Origin: Candidatus Endonucleibacter bathymodioli
GTDB lineage: Bacteria; Pseudomonadota; Gammaproteobacteria; Pseudomonadales; Endozoicomonadaceae
Assembly (NCBI GenBank): GCA_030674915.1
Contig: JASXSV010000014.1
Location: 1 to 64,000, forward strand
DNA length: 64,000 nt
Direction: 5' to 3'
Notes under the pieces: model-generated
Told to the model about the DNA's origin: nothing
The model's database searches: none
Seen by the model: only the letters and a program-made list of their open reading frames with translations
Made by a program: the position numbers and the translations under genes
In this document: positions 57,073-64,000 of the stretch, piece after piece
Layout of the letters: each line of letters opens with the position of its first letter
How positions within the stretch are numbered: position 1 is the stretch's first letter

Positions 57073-57100
57073 GTATTTATTTATTATTTATTATTTATTT
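57073..57100 (+). repeat. TTTA/TTA microsatellite in the leader of an exported-protein gene
   Basis: GTATTTATTTATTATTTATT and onward: short T/A repeats 25-50 bp upstream of ATG 57124. A similar TTATTGTATTATTG tract occurs near 56948. Length change could alter promoter or leader spacing. Confidence 0.5.
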
Positions 57101-57123
57101 CTGCGACTGGGAGTTAATAGGAA

Positions 57124-58467
57124 ATGCTTGTATTTAAGAATATGAGGGTGTCTGGAAGGCGCTATTTGATGCCTGTATTTGTTCTGGCTTTATATGCAGT
57201 CATAGGAGCTTCTAGCTCTTATGCAACTAAAAGAACACACTCACAGGAAGCAGGGAATAATATAGTAACTTCCAGCAGTAGCGGGTTAATGGATATAGGC
57301 CCGTTGCCTGATAGCTCGGACCCTGCTCATTTGGCGCCCAACAGTAGCGTCATGAGTACCTGTAACAACAGTAGTGCCACTAGCATCAAAAAACGCAAAG
57401 GTCATGGCTGTAATGCAATACGCGACTCCTTTCTTGTTGAATTCATTCCCCTTGTATATAAAAGTCTAGGTGTTAGCGTTGCTTACCGACTAACCCCAAA
57501 AGGGCATGTGTTGAAAATAGATGAAGCACCGGATTATTTTATGGGTGGTAGTGATTGCATGACTGCTATGCTGTATCATGCGAAAGAAGCCTTTTCTTAT
57601 GAAGATTATAATACATTCGCACATAGAATTTATGAATTGGCTGATCTCTATTACATGTCATACTCTAGGCATGCAGGCGGTAGCAGAAAAAGAGATGTTT
57701 GTAAAAAAGAAGAGATGCGCATAACTTTAGGGGTAACAGGGATATTACTTTTACGCGCTAAAATTGAAGCAGGCGACTGTGGGCGTGTTAGTTTTTATGC
57801 TGTAAATAATATGGGTTCTATCTTTTCAGAACATAAAAAAAGGGGTGCACCCTTAGCAAATGCCCAAGATTACCTGAACGTGCTCTACAAAAGCATAATG
57901 TTAGGAGAAACTAATGACAAGGGTGGTGACAATGACTTTTATCGGATAAATAATAGTACGGTTTTCTCAACTCTTCATGACAAAATGTATAAGATGCACA
58001 TTACATGGAAGGATAAAGTAGGGGCTGATAAGAAAGCTGAAATAAAAACCAGCAAATGCCATAACTATACATATGTCTATGAAATGATATCTAGCTCTTC
58101 AATCAGCAATTCTGGTAGATGGAAAGAGATAAAGTCCATAGAAGAAGGAGGAATCAGGCAAGATGAATCTTTACAGGAGTCAGAAGATTTAAGCCGTCCT
58201 GTTGAACCTTTGCAAGAGCCAGAAGGTGAGGAGGAAGGTGAGTGTTTACAAGGGCCAGGAGATGAAGATGATGAGTTGTTACAAAAACCAGGAGGTGAGG
58301 GCGGTGAATTTTTACAAAAGTCAGAAGAATTAGCCATTTCTGCTGAGTCTCCACAATTGGGGAAAGATTTAAAGCGTCCGTACTCTAAAAAGTTGAAAGC
58401 AGGCTTAGTAGCGGGAACTCTAGCGCTTACTGGATTTGTATGGTTTATAAAGTCTTTCTACTTTTAG
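57124..58467 (+). CDS. Exported protein with acidic repeats and C-terminal membrane anchor
   Basis: Unknown family, 447 residues. Signal peptide: MRVSGRRYLMPVFVLALYAV and IGASSSYA (an in-frame Met at 57142 may be the better start). A Ser/Asn-rich linker follows, then a Cys-containing folded region of about residues 95-330 (RDSFLVEFIPLVYKSLGVSV, DYFMGGSDCMTAMLYHAKEA). Residues about 345-410 hold degenerate acidic repeats (QEPEGEEEGE, QGPGDEDDELLQKPGG, EFLQKSEEL). The end is a single hydrophobic helix (LKAGLVAGTLALTGFVWFIK). Signal peptide, folded domain, acidic repeats and membrane helix echo the layout of the broken protein at 6635-8722. A surface or effector role is inference. Confidence 0.75.
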   Translation: MLVFKNMRVSGRRYLMPVFVLALYAVIGASSSYATKRTHSQEAGNNIVTSSSSGLMDIGPLPDSSDPAHLAPNSSVMSTCNNSSATSIKKRKGHGCNAIRDSFLVEFIPLVYKSLGVSVAYRLTPKGHVLKIDEAPDYFMGGSDCMTAMLYHAKEAFSYEDYNTFAHRIYELADLYYMSYSRHAGGSRKRDVCKKEEMRITLGVTGILLLRAKIEAGDCGRVSFYAVNNMGSIFSEHKKRGAPLANAQDYLNVLYKSIMLGETNDKGGDNDFYRINNSTVFSTLHDKMYKMHITWKDKVGADKKAEIKTSKCHNYTYVYEMISSSSISNSGRWKEIKSIEEGGIRQDESLQESEDLSRPVEPLQEPEGEEEGECLQGPGDEDDELLQKPGGEGGEFLQKSEELAISAESPQLGKDLKRPYSKKLKAGLVAGTLALTGFVWFIKSFYF

Positions 58468-59036
58468 CTATCGTGCTTTCAAGTAATAAGTGTAATTTGA
58501 TTGTGCTACAAGTAAGTCTACGTGCGACCTCTTAAATAATTTGGTTGGTGGTAGGTTGTCGGTAGGTTGTCTGGGTCTATTGTTTAACAGATCCATCACC
58601 AATACCCCATCAAAACAAGATGGTGATTCACAAATAGTAAAGTAAGTGTTGCCCGTGCCTAATTTTATATAAAGGTGTTAGGTTGTATAGGGGCGTTATG
58701 TGCATCAATTACCTGCTGCTCGAGGGTTATTAGAGACCCGCTCGCGTGCCGTCTACTTACACCTTCAATAGTAATTAGTATATGGGAGTGATTTTCGTAA
58801 TAAAGTGGTGGGTATGAGCAAAGGCGGTGTTTGTCAGCATAACTTTCTCCTCAGTTCAAGCTTCTTTTTAAGTTTATTCAATCTTGTTTGTGACAGTATA
58901 AAATCAGCGATTATGCGGAGGCCTGAGATGATGATGGAAAGCCTTTATAAATGTAATATCGCTTTAGTCCTGTCGCATTCACGAAGATCGTGCAATTCTT
59001 ATGTCTGGATTTTAAATATATTTTAGTACAACCATA
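58468..59036. other. Gap with one dispersed element
   Basis: Element at 58690-58782. A short direct repeat GGTAGGTTGTC occurs twice near 58550-58570. No gene is seen. Confidence 0.5.
58690..58782. repeat. Dispersed element, copy 17 (left arm lost)
   Basis: The centre reads GAGGGTTATTAGAGACCCGC and the right arm CTTACACCTTCAATAGTAATT ends in GTATA. Confidence 0.65.
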
Positions 59037-60317
59037 TTACCCTAATAAACTTTCTTCAAGTGCATCAGCCTGCCTTTCAAGTTCTGTAGACGTACTCTCT
59101 GAAATAGCGCTAATTAATACAATTCCATCGCCGTGTTCAGATGCCTGTATTTCTGTGATGTCTGCTGGAAGCCAACTCAATTGTGATCTCAGCATGTGGA
59201 GGCCATTAGATTCTAGTAAGCTTGCAAGCATTAGTGCCTGACTTGCTGCGCTGTCACAAAGTGCAGGATGTTTCTCTTTCGGAAATTCTGGTATTTTATC
59301 ACTCAGGCAAAGGCCTATCCCTGGTTTTATAGAGGCAATACTTTGTTCACCTATTCTTTGAGAAAGCATTTCTATCAATAAACCACAACAAAGTGCATCC
59401 ATGGCAAAGCTGTCGCTTTCTGTGCTGACAAACTGGATATAAACATTGCCTTCTGGAGAATAGCTCAGAGATCCCTCGTAAAGGCTGGCGGCTTCCACTG
59501 CGATCTCCATCTGTAGTTGGATTATATTCATTAAGTCTTGAGGTGCTAGTAGCTGTTGAAATCGGGCAATATTTTTCACATTGATGCTGATAATAGCTGT
59601 GACTTTATCATCAGCATGGTCAACGTTCTCCTTGTTAGACAATAGGCGTGTTTCTGTGAGCTGCTGCTCGACCAAATTAGCGATACGATCTATTTCCCCT
59701 GATCCTTCAGGGGGAGATGATTGTAGTGGTAATACAGAATGTAACTGCCTTTCAATAAGAGAAAGCTTACGCGCTAGATTATCACTATAAAAATATAGAA
59801 ATACCATGCCAACAATAAGTAATATGCTACTCACGGCAATAATGATCTGAATAGCTTCCTTAGGTTTTTGTGTTAGGAGTTTTTGATTAAGAGATAGGCG
59901 AACATACCCTGCAATAACATCCTGATAATTGATTGGTGCTGAGTATATGGGGCCATCTCTTTCAGATGCATTATCGCCTTTACTAACTGCATGGCCTATT
60001 CTTCGGTCATCAATACTGTAAATTGATGCTTCTGATATGTAAGGGTCTTGAGCTAGTCGATTGAGTAAAACGCTGAGGCTGAGTCGGTCGCCAGTTACTA
60101 GCATATTGGCTGCAGCGCTGGCTGTTTGACCACTAATTAAATTACCCATAGTATCCGCTTGATGCTGATTGGCATGCTCAATTTCAGAGTATATAAGTAG
60201 GCTACTGAAAATAGTCAAAGCCCCCATAAGTACACCATAGATGAGCATCAACTGTGTCTTTAGGGGTAAGTTAAATATTTTTCTGGCTAATTTGCCGCTT
60301 TTTTTCGGCACAGTCAA
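59037..60317 (-). CDS. smp: AhpA/YtjB (Smp) membrane protein
   Basis: A 426-residue inner-membrane protein. The N-terminal helix (QLMLIYGVLMGALTIFSSLL), a periplasmic sensor-like loop of about 130 residues (TASAAANMLVTGDRLSLSVL), a second helix (IIIAVSSILLIVGMVFLYFY) and a cytoplasmic region. In E. coli and Pseudomonas the Smp/AhpA gene is divergent from serB, the same as here, which is the main reason for the name. Family function is not settled. It is longer than E. coli Smp (about 214) because of a C-terminal region also seen in the Pseudomonas form. Confidence 0.82.
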   Translation of the reverse strand: MTVPKKSGKLARKIFNLPLKTQLMLIYGVLMGALTIFSSLLIYSEIEHANQHQADTMGNLISGQTASAAANMLVTGDRLSLSVLLNRLAQDPYISEASIYSIDDRRIGHAVSKGDNASERDGPIYSAPINYQDVIAGYVRLSLNQKLLTQKPKEAIQIIIAVSSILLIVGMVFLYFYSDNLARKLSLIERQLHSVLPLQSSPPEGSGEIDRIANLVEQQLTETRLLSNKENVDHADDKVTAIISINVKNIARFQQLLAPQDLMNIIQLQMEIAVEAASLYEGSLSYSPEGNVYIQFVSTESDSFAMDALCCGLLIEMLSQRIGEQSIASIKPGIGLCLSDKIPEFPKEKHPALCDSAASQALMLASLLESNGLHMLRSQLSWLPADITEIQASEHGDGIVLISAISESTSTELERQADALEESLLG

Positions 60318-61120
60318 AATATCTTCTCCTATGTCTAATTATAAGGGTGTGCGTTACGGTGTAGTAAATCTAAGCAACAGATATTCACGACGTTCTGCTG
60401 TTTGCTAGTTGATAGATTCCACAAAGGCTTTATTTGTTATTGTACTCTTTTATAGGTCGCGGGTTATAACAATACTTTCGCTATTTGGCAGAGATCCTAT
60501 TGTCATGAATACTAGTAAGCACGGAGATATTGTTATCAGCGGCTGGATATTAATTAATTTAGTGTTTTCATGTGTCATTTAACGGAAGTTGCGAAATAAC
60601 GAATAGACTAGTTTCCCGTGAGGGTGTTAGGTTTCGGTGACGTCTGGGTGTCCTGGGCACCATAGACGCTGTCGAGACTAGACGCGTTGGGTTTTTGGAG
60701 AAGGCAGTGTTCTATAAGCCGCATGGGTCAAGAATGTATGAATTCTTTCTGCGAGTGCTGAGAGTCAGCTCCAGGGCGCAGCCCAGATACTAGATTTTCT
60801 GCTCAAGATAGGCGTCAATCGGTGCAAAGCCATCATGATATTTGTAGGTATAGGCGATACCTTAATTTTTGGTGCTACTGTTCTCCGTGGGTGAAATATC
60901 AACATCTACAGTAATGTGAGTATTCTTATCAAACTGGTTCGGGGGGCAGTAACTATAAGCATGCATATTAACGACTACCTCCGTCATAGCGTCATTAATC
61001 ATGGCTATAAGTGCGGAAACGTCTGCATCAAACAGCTATTGGTTTTTATATACAGCAAGGCAGAGTTAATAAGTGGTATTATTAAGCTAAAATATCAGAA
61101 TATAAAAAGGATGCTAAACA
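60318..61120. other. Expanded smp-serB intergenic region with an IS1380 relic
   Basis: The right half (60705-61010) is a decayed IS1380 transposase on the minus strand. The left half shows no gene. The serB promoter must lie close to 61100 or within the relic. Confidence 0.5.
60705..61010 (-). pseudogene. IS1380-family transposase relic
   Basis: The minus strand reads NTHITVDVDISPTENSSTKN, then GIAYTYKYHDGFAPIDAYLE and LGCALEL. This order (D-V-D-x-T/S-P, S/N-T-K, YKGxDGYAPIxAYL, LELR) is the hallmark of IS1380. Two stop codons interrupt it and both ends are absent. Confidence 0.75.
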
Positions 61121-62350
61121 GTGAGTAATAAGTTCCTACTGAGTGTCACCGGTCCATATCAAGATAATACAATGGCTTATCTATTATCTATTATTGTTGG
61201 TTATGATCTGGATGTTTTGGATATAACACAGTCATTAATTAGTAATTATATGATTATTGCTATTATTGCTAGGCGGGCTAAACAACCTGTAGATATTAAC
61301 TTTATTGAGGGAGTAAAAAAATCCATCACTGAATATGGCTATTTGTGTTGTTGTTGCCCCCTTGGCAGTCATGAAAATTTGTCTTTCAGGGGAACTGGTT
61401 TTTCAGTATTGACTCTTATGTCTGATACTCTGAAAGCAGTCGATATACAGTGTGTTTTTGCTGCTATTTCCTCTATAGGGGTAACTATTGTCAATATCAA
61501 AAAGTTGTCCCATAGTTGTTATGATGATCAAGATTTTGATAGTAATAGTTCCTGTTTAGAAATTTTGTTAACGGGGAAATCGATACAATTGACGCACTTA
61601 AAACAAAAATGTTCGGTGCTTGCCGATGAGCTGACTCTTGATATCGTGTTTCAGATTGACGCTGCTAACAGAAAAAATTACAGGTTAGTGGTTTTTGATA
61701 TGGACTCTACACTCATAAAAGCTGAAGTTATCGATCTTTTGGCGAAGGCTGCTGGTGTTGGCAAGGAAGTGGTAAAAATCACAGAACAAGCCATGCTGGG
61801 CGAGTTAGATTTCAATGGTAGTTTCAGGAAGCGGCTGGCAATGTTAAAAGGACTTGATGAGCTGTCTTTATATGATATTGCTCAAAATTTACCGCTCATG
61901 AATGGAGCAGAAAAGCTGATTGAAAATCTGAAATATCTTGGTTATAAAACAGCAATTATTTCTGGTGGTTTTACTTACTTTGCCAAATATTTGCAAGACA
62001 AGCTAGGTATTGATTATATTTACGCCAACGAACTGGACATTAGCAAAGGAAAAGTTACTGGTCATGCTAAAGAACCAATTATAAATGGTGAACGAAAGGC
62101 ACAGATATTGCAGCAACTTGCTTTTCATGAAGGACTAAGTCTTGATCAAGTGATAGCGGTAGGTGACGGAGCTAACGACTTACCTATGCTTTTAGTGGCT
62201 GGACTGGGTATTGCTTTTCGCGCTAAACCAATGGTAAAAGAACATGCGAGTCATGCTATTTCAAGAATGGGGCTTGATAGTATATTGTACGTGCTTGGCT
62301 TGCATGAGTCAGACAACTACGTTCCATCTGGACAGCTACCAGCCAATTAA
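61121..62350 (+). CDS. serB: Phosphoserine phosphatase SerB
   Basis: Last step of serine synthesis: hydrolyses phosphoserine. 409 residues with an N-terminal pair of ACT-like regulatory domains (FLLSVTGPYQDNTMAYLLSI) and a C-terminal HAD domain: motif I VVFDMDSTLIKAEVIDLL, motif II AIISGGFTYFA, and motif III/IV VGDGANDLPMLLVAGLGIAF. The long form with two ACT domains is usual in Pseudomonas. GTG 61121 with AAAAAGG upstream is the start. It is divergent from smp, as in E. coli. Confidence 0.95.
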   Translation: MSNKFLLSVTGPYQDNTMAYLLSIIVGYDLDVLDITQSLISNYMIIAIIARRAKQPVDINFIEGVKKSITEYGYLCCCCPLGSHENLSFRGTGFSVLTLMSDTLKAVDIQCVFAAISSIGVTIVNIKKLSHSCYDDQDFDSNSSCLEILLTGKSIQLTHLKQKCSVLADELTLDIVFQIDAANRKNYRLVVFDMDSTLIKAEVIDLLAKAAGVGKEVVKITEQAMLGELDFNGSFRKRLAMLKGLDELSLYDIAQNLPLMNGAEKLIENLKYLGYKTAIISGGFTYFAKYLQDKLGIDYIYANELDISKGKVTGHAKEPIINGERKAQILQQLAFHEGLSLDQVIAVGDGANDLPMLLVAGLGIAFRAKPMVKEHASHAISRMGLDSILYVLGLHESDNYVPSGQLPAN

Positions 62351-62831
62351 TACGATATATTGCTGAATTTTTTGGAAAGAAGTCAAGGGCTAAATCAAAA
62401 AGATACTGGTTGGCAAAGGGTTGGGTTTACAACTCACCGGTTGCAAGTTGGTAGCTAGTTATGGTTGTTGACTGCTTGCAGGCTCATGGGGTTTCGCTAG
62501 GTCGTTGTCTACCCATGTCTTCAATGGTAGCTGGAATAGAGACCTGCTGTTTCGCAATTTTTGTCACCTTGAAATCTGTGGAGAAGTTCCCGAAGCTTCC
62601 ATCGTGGACTGTTTTGAACATGACTGGTTTAGCGCTATCTGAGGGATCAATTATTGGAGAATATTAATCGTCAGCTGGAAGCCAAAAACAGCATTAAGTG
62701 TGAATATCACATTAATATCAAAACCGATAATTTGGTGTTAAATACCCTGGTAATCTTAGTAATGGCTTACAGTATGAGTAATGTTCAATGATATTTAAAG
62801 TCGTTGATTATACTGAGGTCTCTTATTGTTA
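62351..62831. other. Gap with one dispersed element
   Basis: Element at 62402-62539. The rest, up to the epmB stop, shows no gene. Confidence 0.5.
62402..62539. repeat. Dispersed element, copy 18
   Basis: The left end GATACTGGTTGGCAAAGGG, the centre GTTGACTGCTTGCAGGCTC, and the right CCCATGTCTTCAATGGTAGC are recognisable. Confidence 0.65.
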
Positions 62832-63836
62832 TCAGACAGGTGTTTTACAAGGACAGTTGGTGGTCTCCCTAACCAGTCTTGGCACTAGATAACCTGGGCA
62901 TTTTGCCATTATTGTTTTTATCAAGCGTTTTGCAATAGCATCATCAACATCAAAATGTGCGGCTCCCTGAACAGGGTCAAGAAGATGTAGGTAATATGGA
63001 AGAACGGATGAGTGAAATAGCTTCTGATTTAGTTCAATAAGTGCTTCGGAGGAGTCATTGATACCTTTTAGCAATACAGTTTGGTTAAGTAAAATTACAC
63101 CAGCTTGCTGCAGTCGAGTCAGGGCTGCTTCCACGGAGGAGTCAATTTCATTGACATGATTGCAGTGGATAACAACCACTGGTTTTAGGCGGCTACTAGT
63201 AAGCCATCGAAGCATTTCCTTGGTAATTCGTTGGGGGATGACGATAGGTAGGCGAGTATGTATTCTCAAAGTTTCAACATGGCTGATCTCGCTCAGGGCG
63301 CTTACAAGATTTTCTAGGCGCTTATCGCTAGCGGCAAGTGGATCACCACCACTAAGAATCACCTCTTTAATGGTGCTGTCAGAAGAAATGTAGCTAAGAG
63401 CATTACTCCAGCTTTCACCTACTAGCTGATTATCACCGTAGGGGAAGTGTCTGCGAAAACAAAACCGACAGTTAATAGCGCAGACACCACTGGTTATCAG
63501 AAGTAAGCGTCCGTAGTATTTGTGAATAACCCCATTCTGGGGTGTTTGTTTATTCTCTGCCAGAGGATCAAGGCTATATCCTTTCGTTTCTAATAACTCT
63601 TTTCCTAAGGGAAGCACTTGCAAAAGCAAAGGGTCCTTAGGATTGCCTTTTTCCATTCTTGAGGCAAATGCCTTGGGCACTTTCAAGGAAAATTGTTTAT
63701 CGGCCTTAATTGCCTCAGGTAGTAGGGAGGGGTCCAGCTCTAGTAGAGAAAGTAGCTCCCTAGGGCTTGAAATACTGTTAGAAAGGGCTTTTTGCCAATG
63801 AATATTTTCTTGTCCTATGAAGGTTTTTTGCGCCAT
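62832..63836 (-). CDS. epmB: EF-P (R)-beta-lysylation enzyme EpmB
   Basis: A radical-SAM lysine 2,3-aminomutase that makes beta-lysine for modification of elongation factor P. Start ATG 63836 gives [20 protein letters not shown] and 334 residues; the frame is open from 63896 but the extra part is not family-like. The radical-SAM cluster motif is [20 protein letters not shown]; also [30 protein letters not shown] and the C-terminal [14 protein letters not shown]. It is divergent from efp, its substrate, across 80 bp, the classical arrangement. EpmA (the ligase) is not in the window. Confidence 0.95.
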   Translation of the reverse strand: MAQKTFIGQENIHWQKALSNSISSPRELLSLLELDPSLLPEAIKADKQFSLKVPKAFASRMEKGNPKDPLLLQVLPLGKELLETKGYSLDPLAENKQTPQNGVIHKYYGRLLLITSGVCAINCRFCFRRHFPYGDNQLVGESWSNALSYISSDSTIKEVILSGGDPLAASDKRLENLVSALSEISHVETLRIHTRLPIVIPQRITKEMLRWLTSSRLKPVVVIHCNHVNEIDSSVEAALTRLQQAGVILLNQTVLLKGINDSSEALIELNQKLFHSSVLPYYLHLLDPVQGAAHFDVDDAIAKRLIKTIMAKCPGYLVPRLVRETTNCPCKTPV

Positions 63837-63918
63837 AGAGGTTTCTTTCGAGCTTTGGGTATGCACTCTTAGTCTAGAACAAGGTATTATAACCATTTTG
63901 GATTTCCTGGTAAATTTG

Positions 63919-64000
63919 ATGGCTAGTTATAATAGCAGTGAGTTTCGTTCCGGTCTCAAGGTAATGCTAGAAGGGGGGCCATGCTCAATCATTGAAAATG
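63919..64000 (+). CDS. efp: Elongation factor P (5' end only)
   Basis: ATG 63919 opens a frame reading [20 protein letters not shown] and PCSIIEN up to the window edge, matching the EF-P N-terminus (MAxYxxxxFRxGLKxMLdGxPy). EF-P relieves ribosome stalling at polyproline; the lysine that EpmB/EpmA modify lies beyond the window. Divergent from epmB. Only 27 codons are visible. Confidence 0.93.
   Translation, partial: MASYNSSEFRSGLKVMLEGGPCSIIEN

Larger units (their letters stand above)
55702..57123. other. Long gap (1.4 kb) with two dispersed elements
   Basis: Elements are at 56281-56410 and 56761-56898. An AT-only microsatellite (57073-57100) lies before the next gene. The first 550 bases are unreadable and probably decayed coding DNA. 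Confidence 0.5.

Noticed and set aside
62461..62667. 68-codon frame between serB and epmB
   Set aside because: It begins inside a dispersed element and shows no family features.
1..64000. tRNA or rRNA genes
   Set aside because: I looked for T-loop patterns (GGTTCGAATCC type) and conserved rRNA segments on both strands and found none.

Overview
This window is a stretch of gammaproteobacterial chromosome with a Pseudomonas-like gene order that has been pulled apart by repeats, dead insertion sequences and lineage-specific secreted-protein genes. Several short blocks keep the neighbours known from Pseudomonas: orn / rsgA; rsd (algQ) / FKBP isomerase / algP / yheS; DUF4426 / rdgB / hemW / DUF3392 / trmB; gmk ... 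rph ... crc / pyrE; zur-znuC-znuB / polA; dut-coaBC / rpmB-rpmG; smp / serB; epmB / efp. Inside each block, genes that normally touch are separated by hundreds of bases of non-coding DNA. Coding density is low, base composition is AT-leaning, and transposase relics of at least five families (IS5, IS30, IS256, IS630, IS1380) are present. This pattern suggests a host-associated or symbiotic gammaproteobacterium (Oceanospirillales/Pseudomonadales type, possibly Endozoicomonas-like) undergoing relaxed selection. The species assignment is inference only.

Layout. 0-9 kb: a 1752-codon exported protein with a nucleotidyltransferase-like motif, an IS256/IS5 scar, then a broken GLUG-repeat surface protein. 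9-14 kb: orn and rsgA, forced apart by a 701-codon exported protein that is flanked by a duplicated piece of the rsgA 5' end. 14-19 kb: an OsmC-family protein, exported MsrAB and a DASS-family carboxylate transporter. 19.8-27.5 kb: rsd, FKBP, algP, yheS and a TIGR02449 coiled-coil protein. 27.8-32.7 kb: DUF4426, IS30 copy 1, rdgB-hemW, DUF3392 and trmB. 33-36.5 kb: a small secreted repeat protein, gmk, IS relics and rph. 36.7-48.2 kb: znuBC-zur with a Zur box, polA, dut, coaBC, rpmB-rpmG, pyrE, crc and pgk. 48.5-55.7 kb: an RfaH-like gene, dead IS256, a MITE-like element, IS5, a lipoprotein and IS30 copy 2. 57-64 kb: another exported tail-anchored protein, smp, serB, epmB and the start of efp.

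Two themes stand out. First, there are five genes for exported proteins of unknown function (722-5980, 6635-8722, 10389-12494, 32977-33609, 57124-58467), which I read as a lineage-specific secretome. Second, a roughly 130-bp element with inverted ends (TATAC ... CATTGAAGGTGTGAG / its complement ... GTATA) recurs more than 20 times, nearly always between genes. It explains much of the intergenic DNA and supplies gene ends (znuB) and a ribosome-binding site (DUF4426). All coordinates, motifs and repeats were read by eye; no database search was possible.
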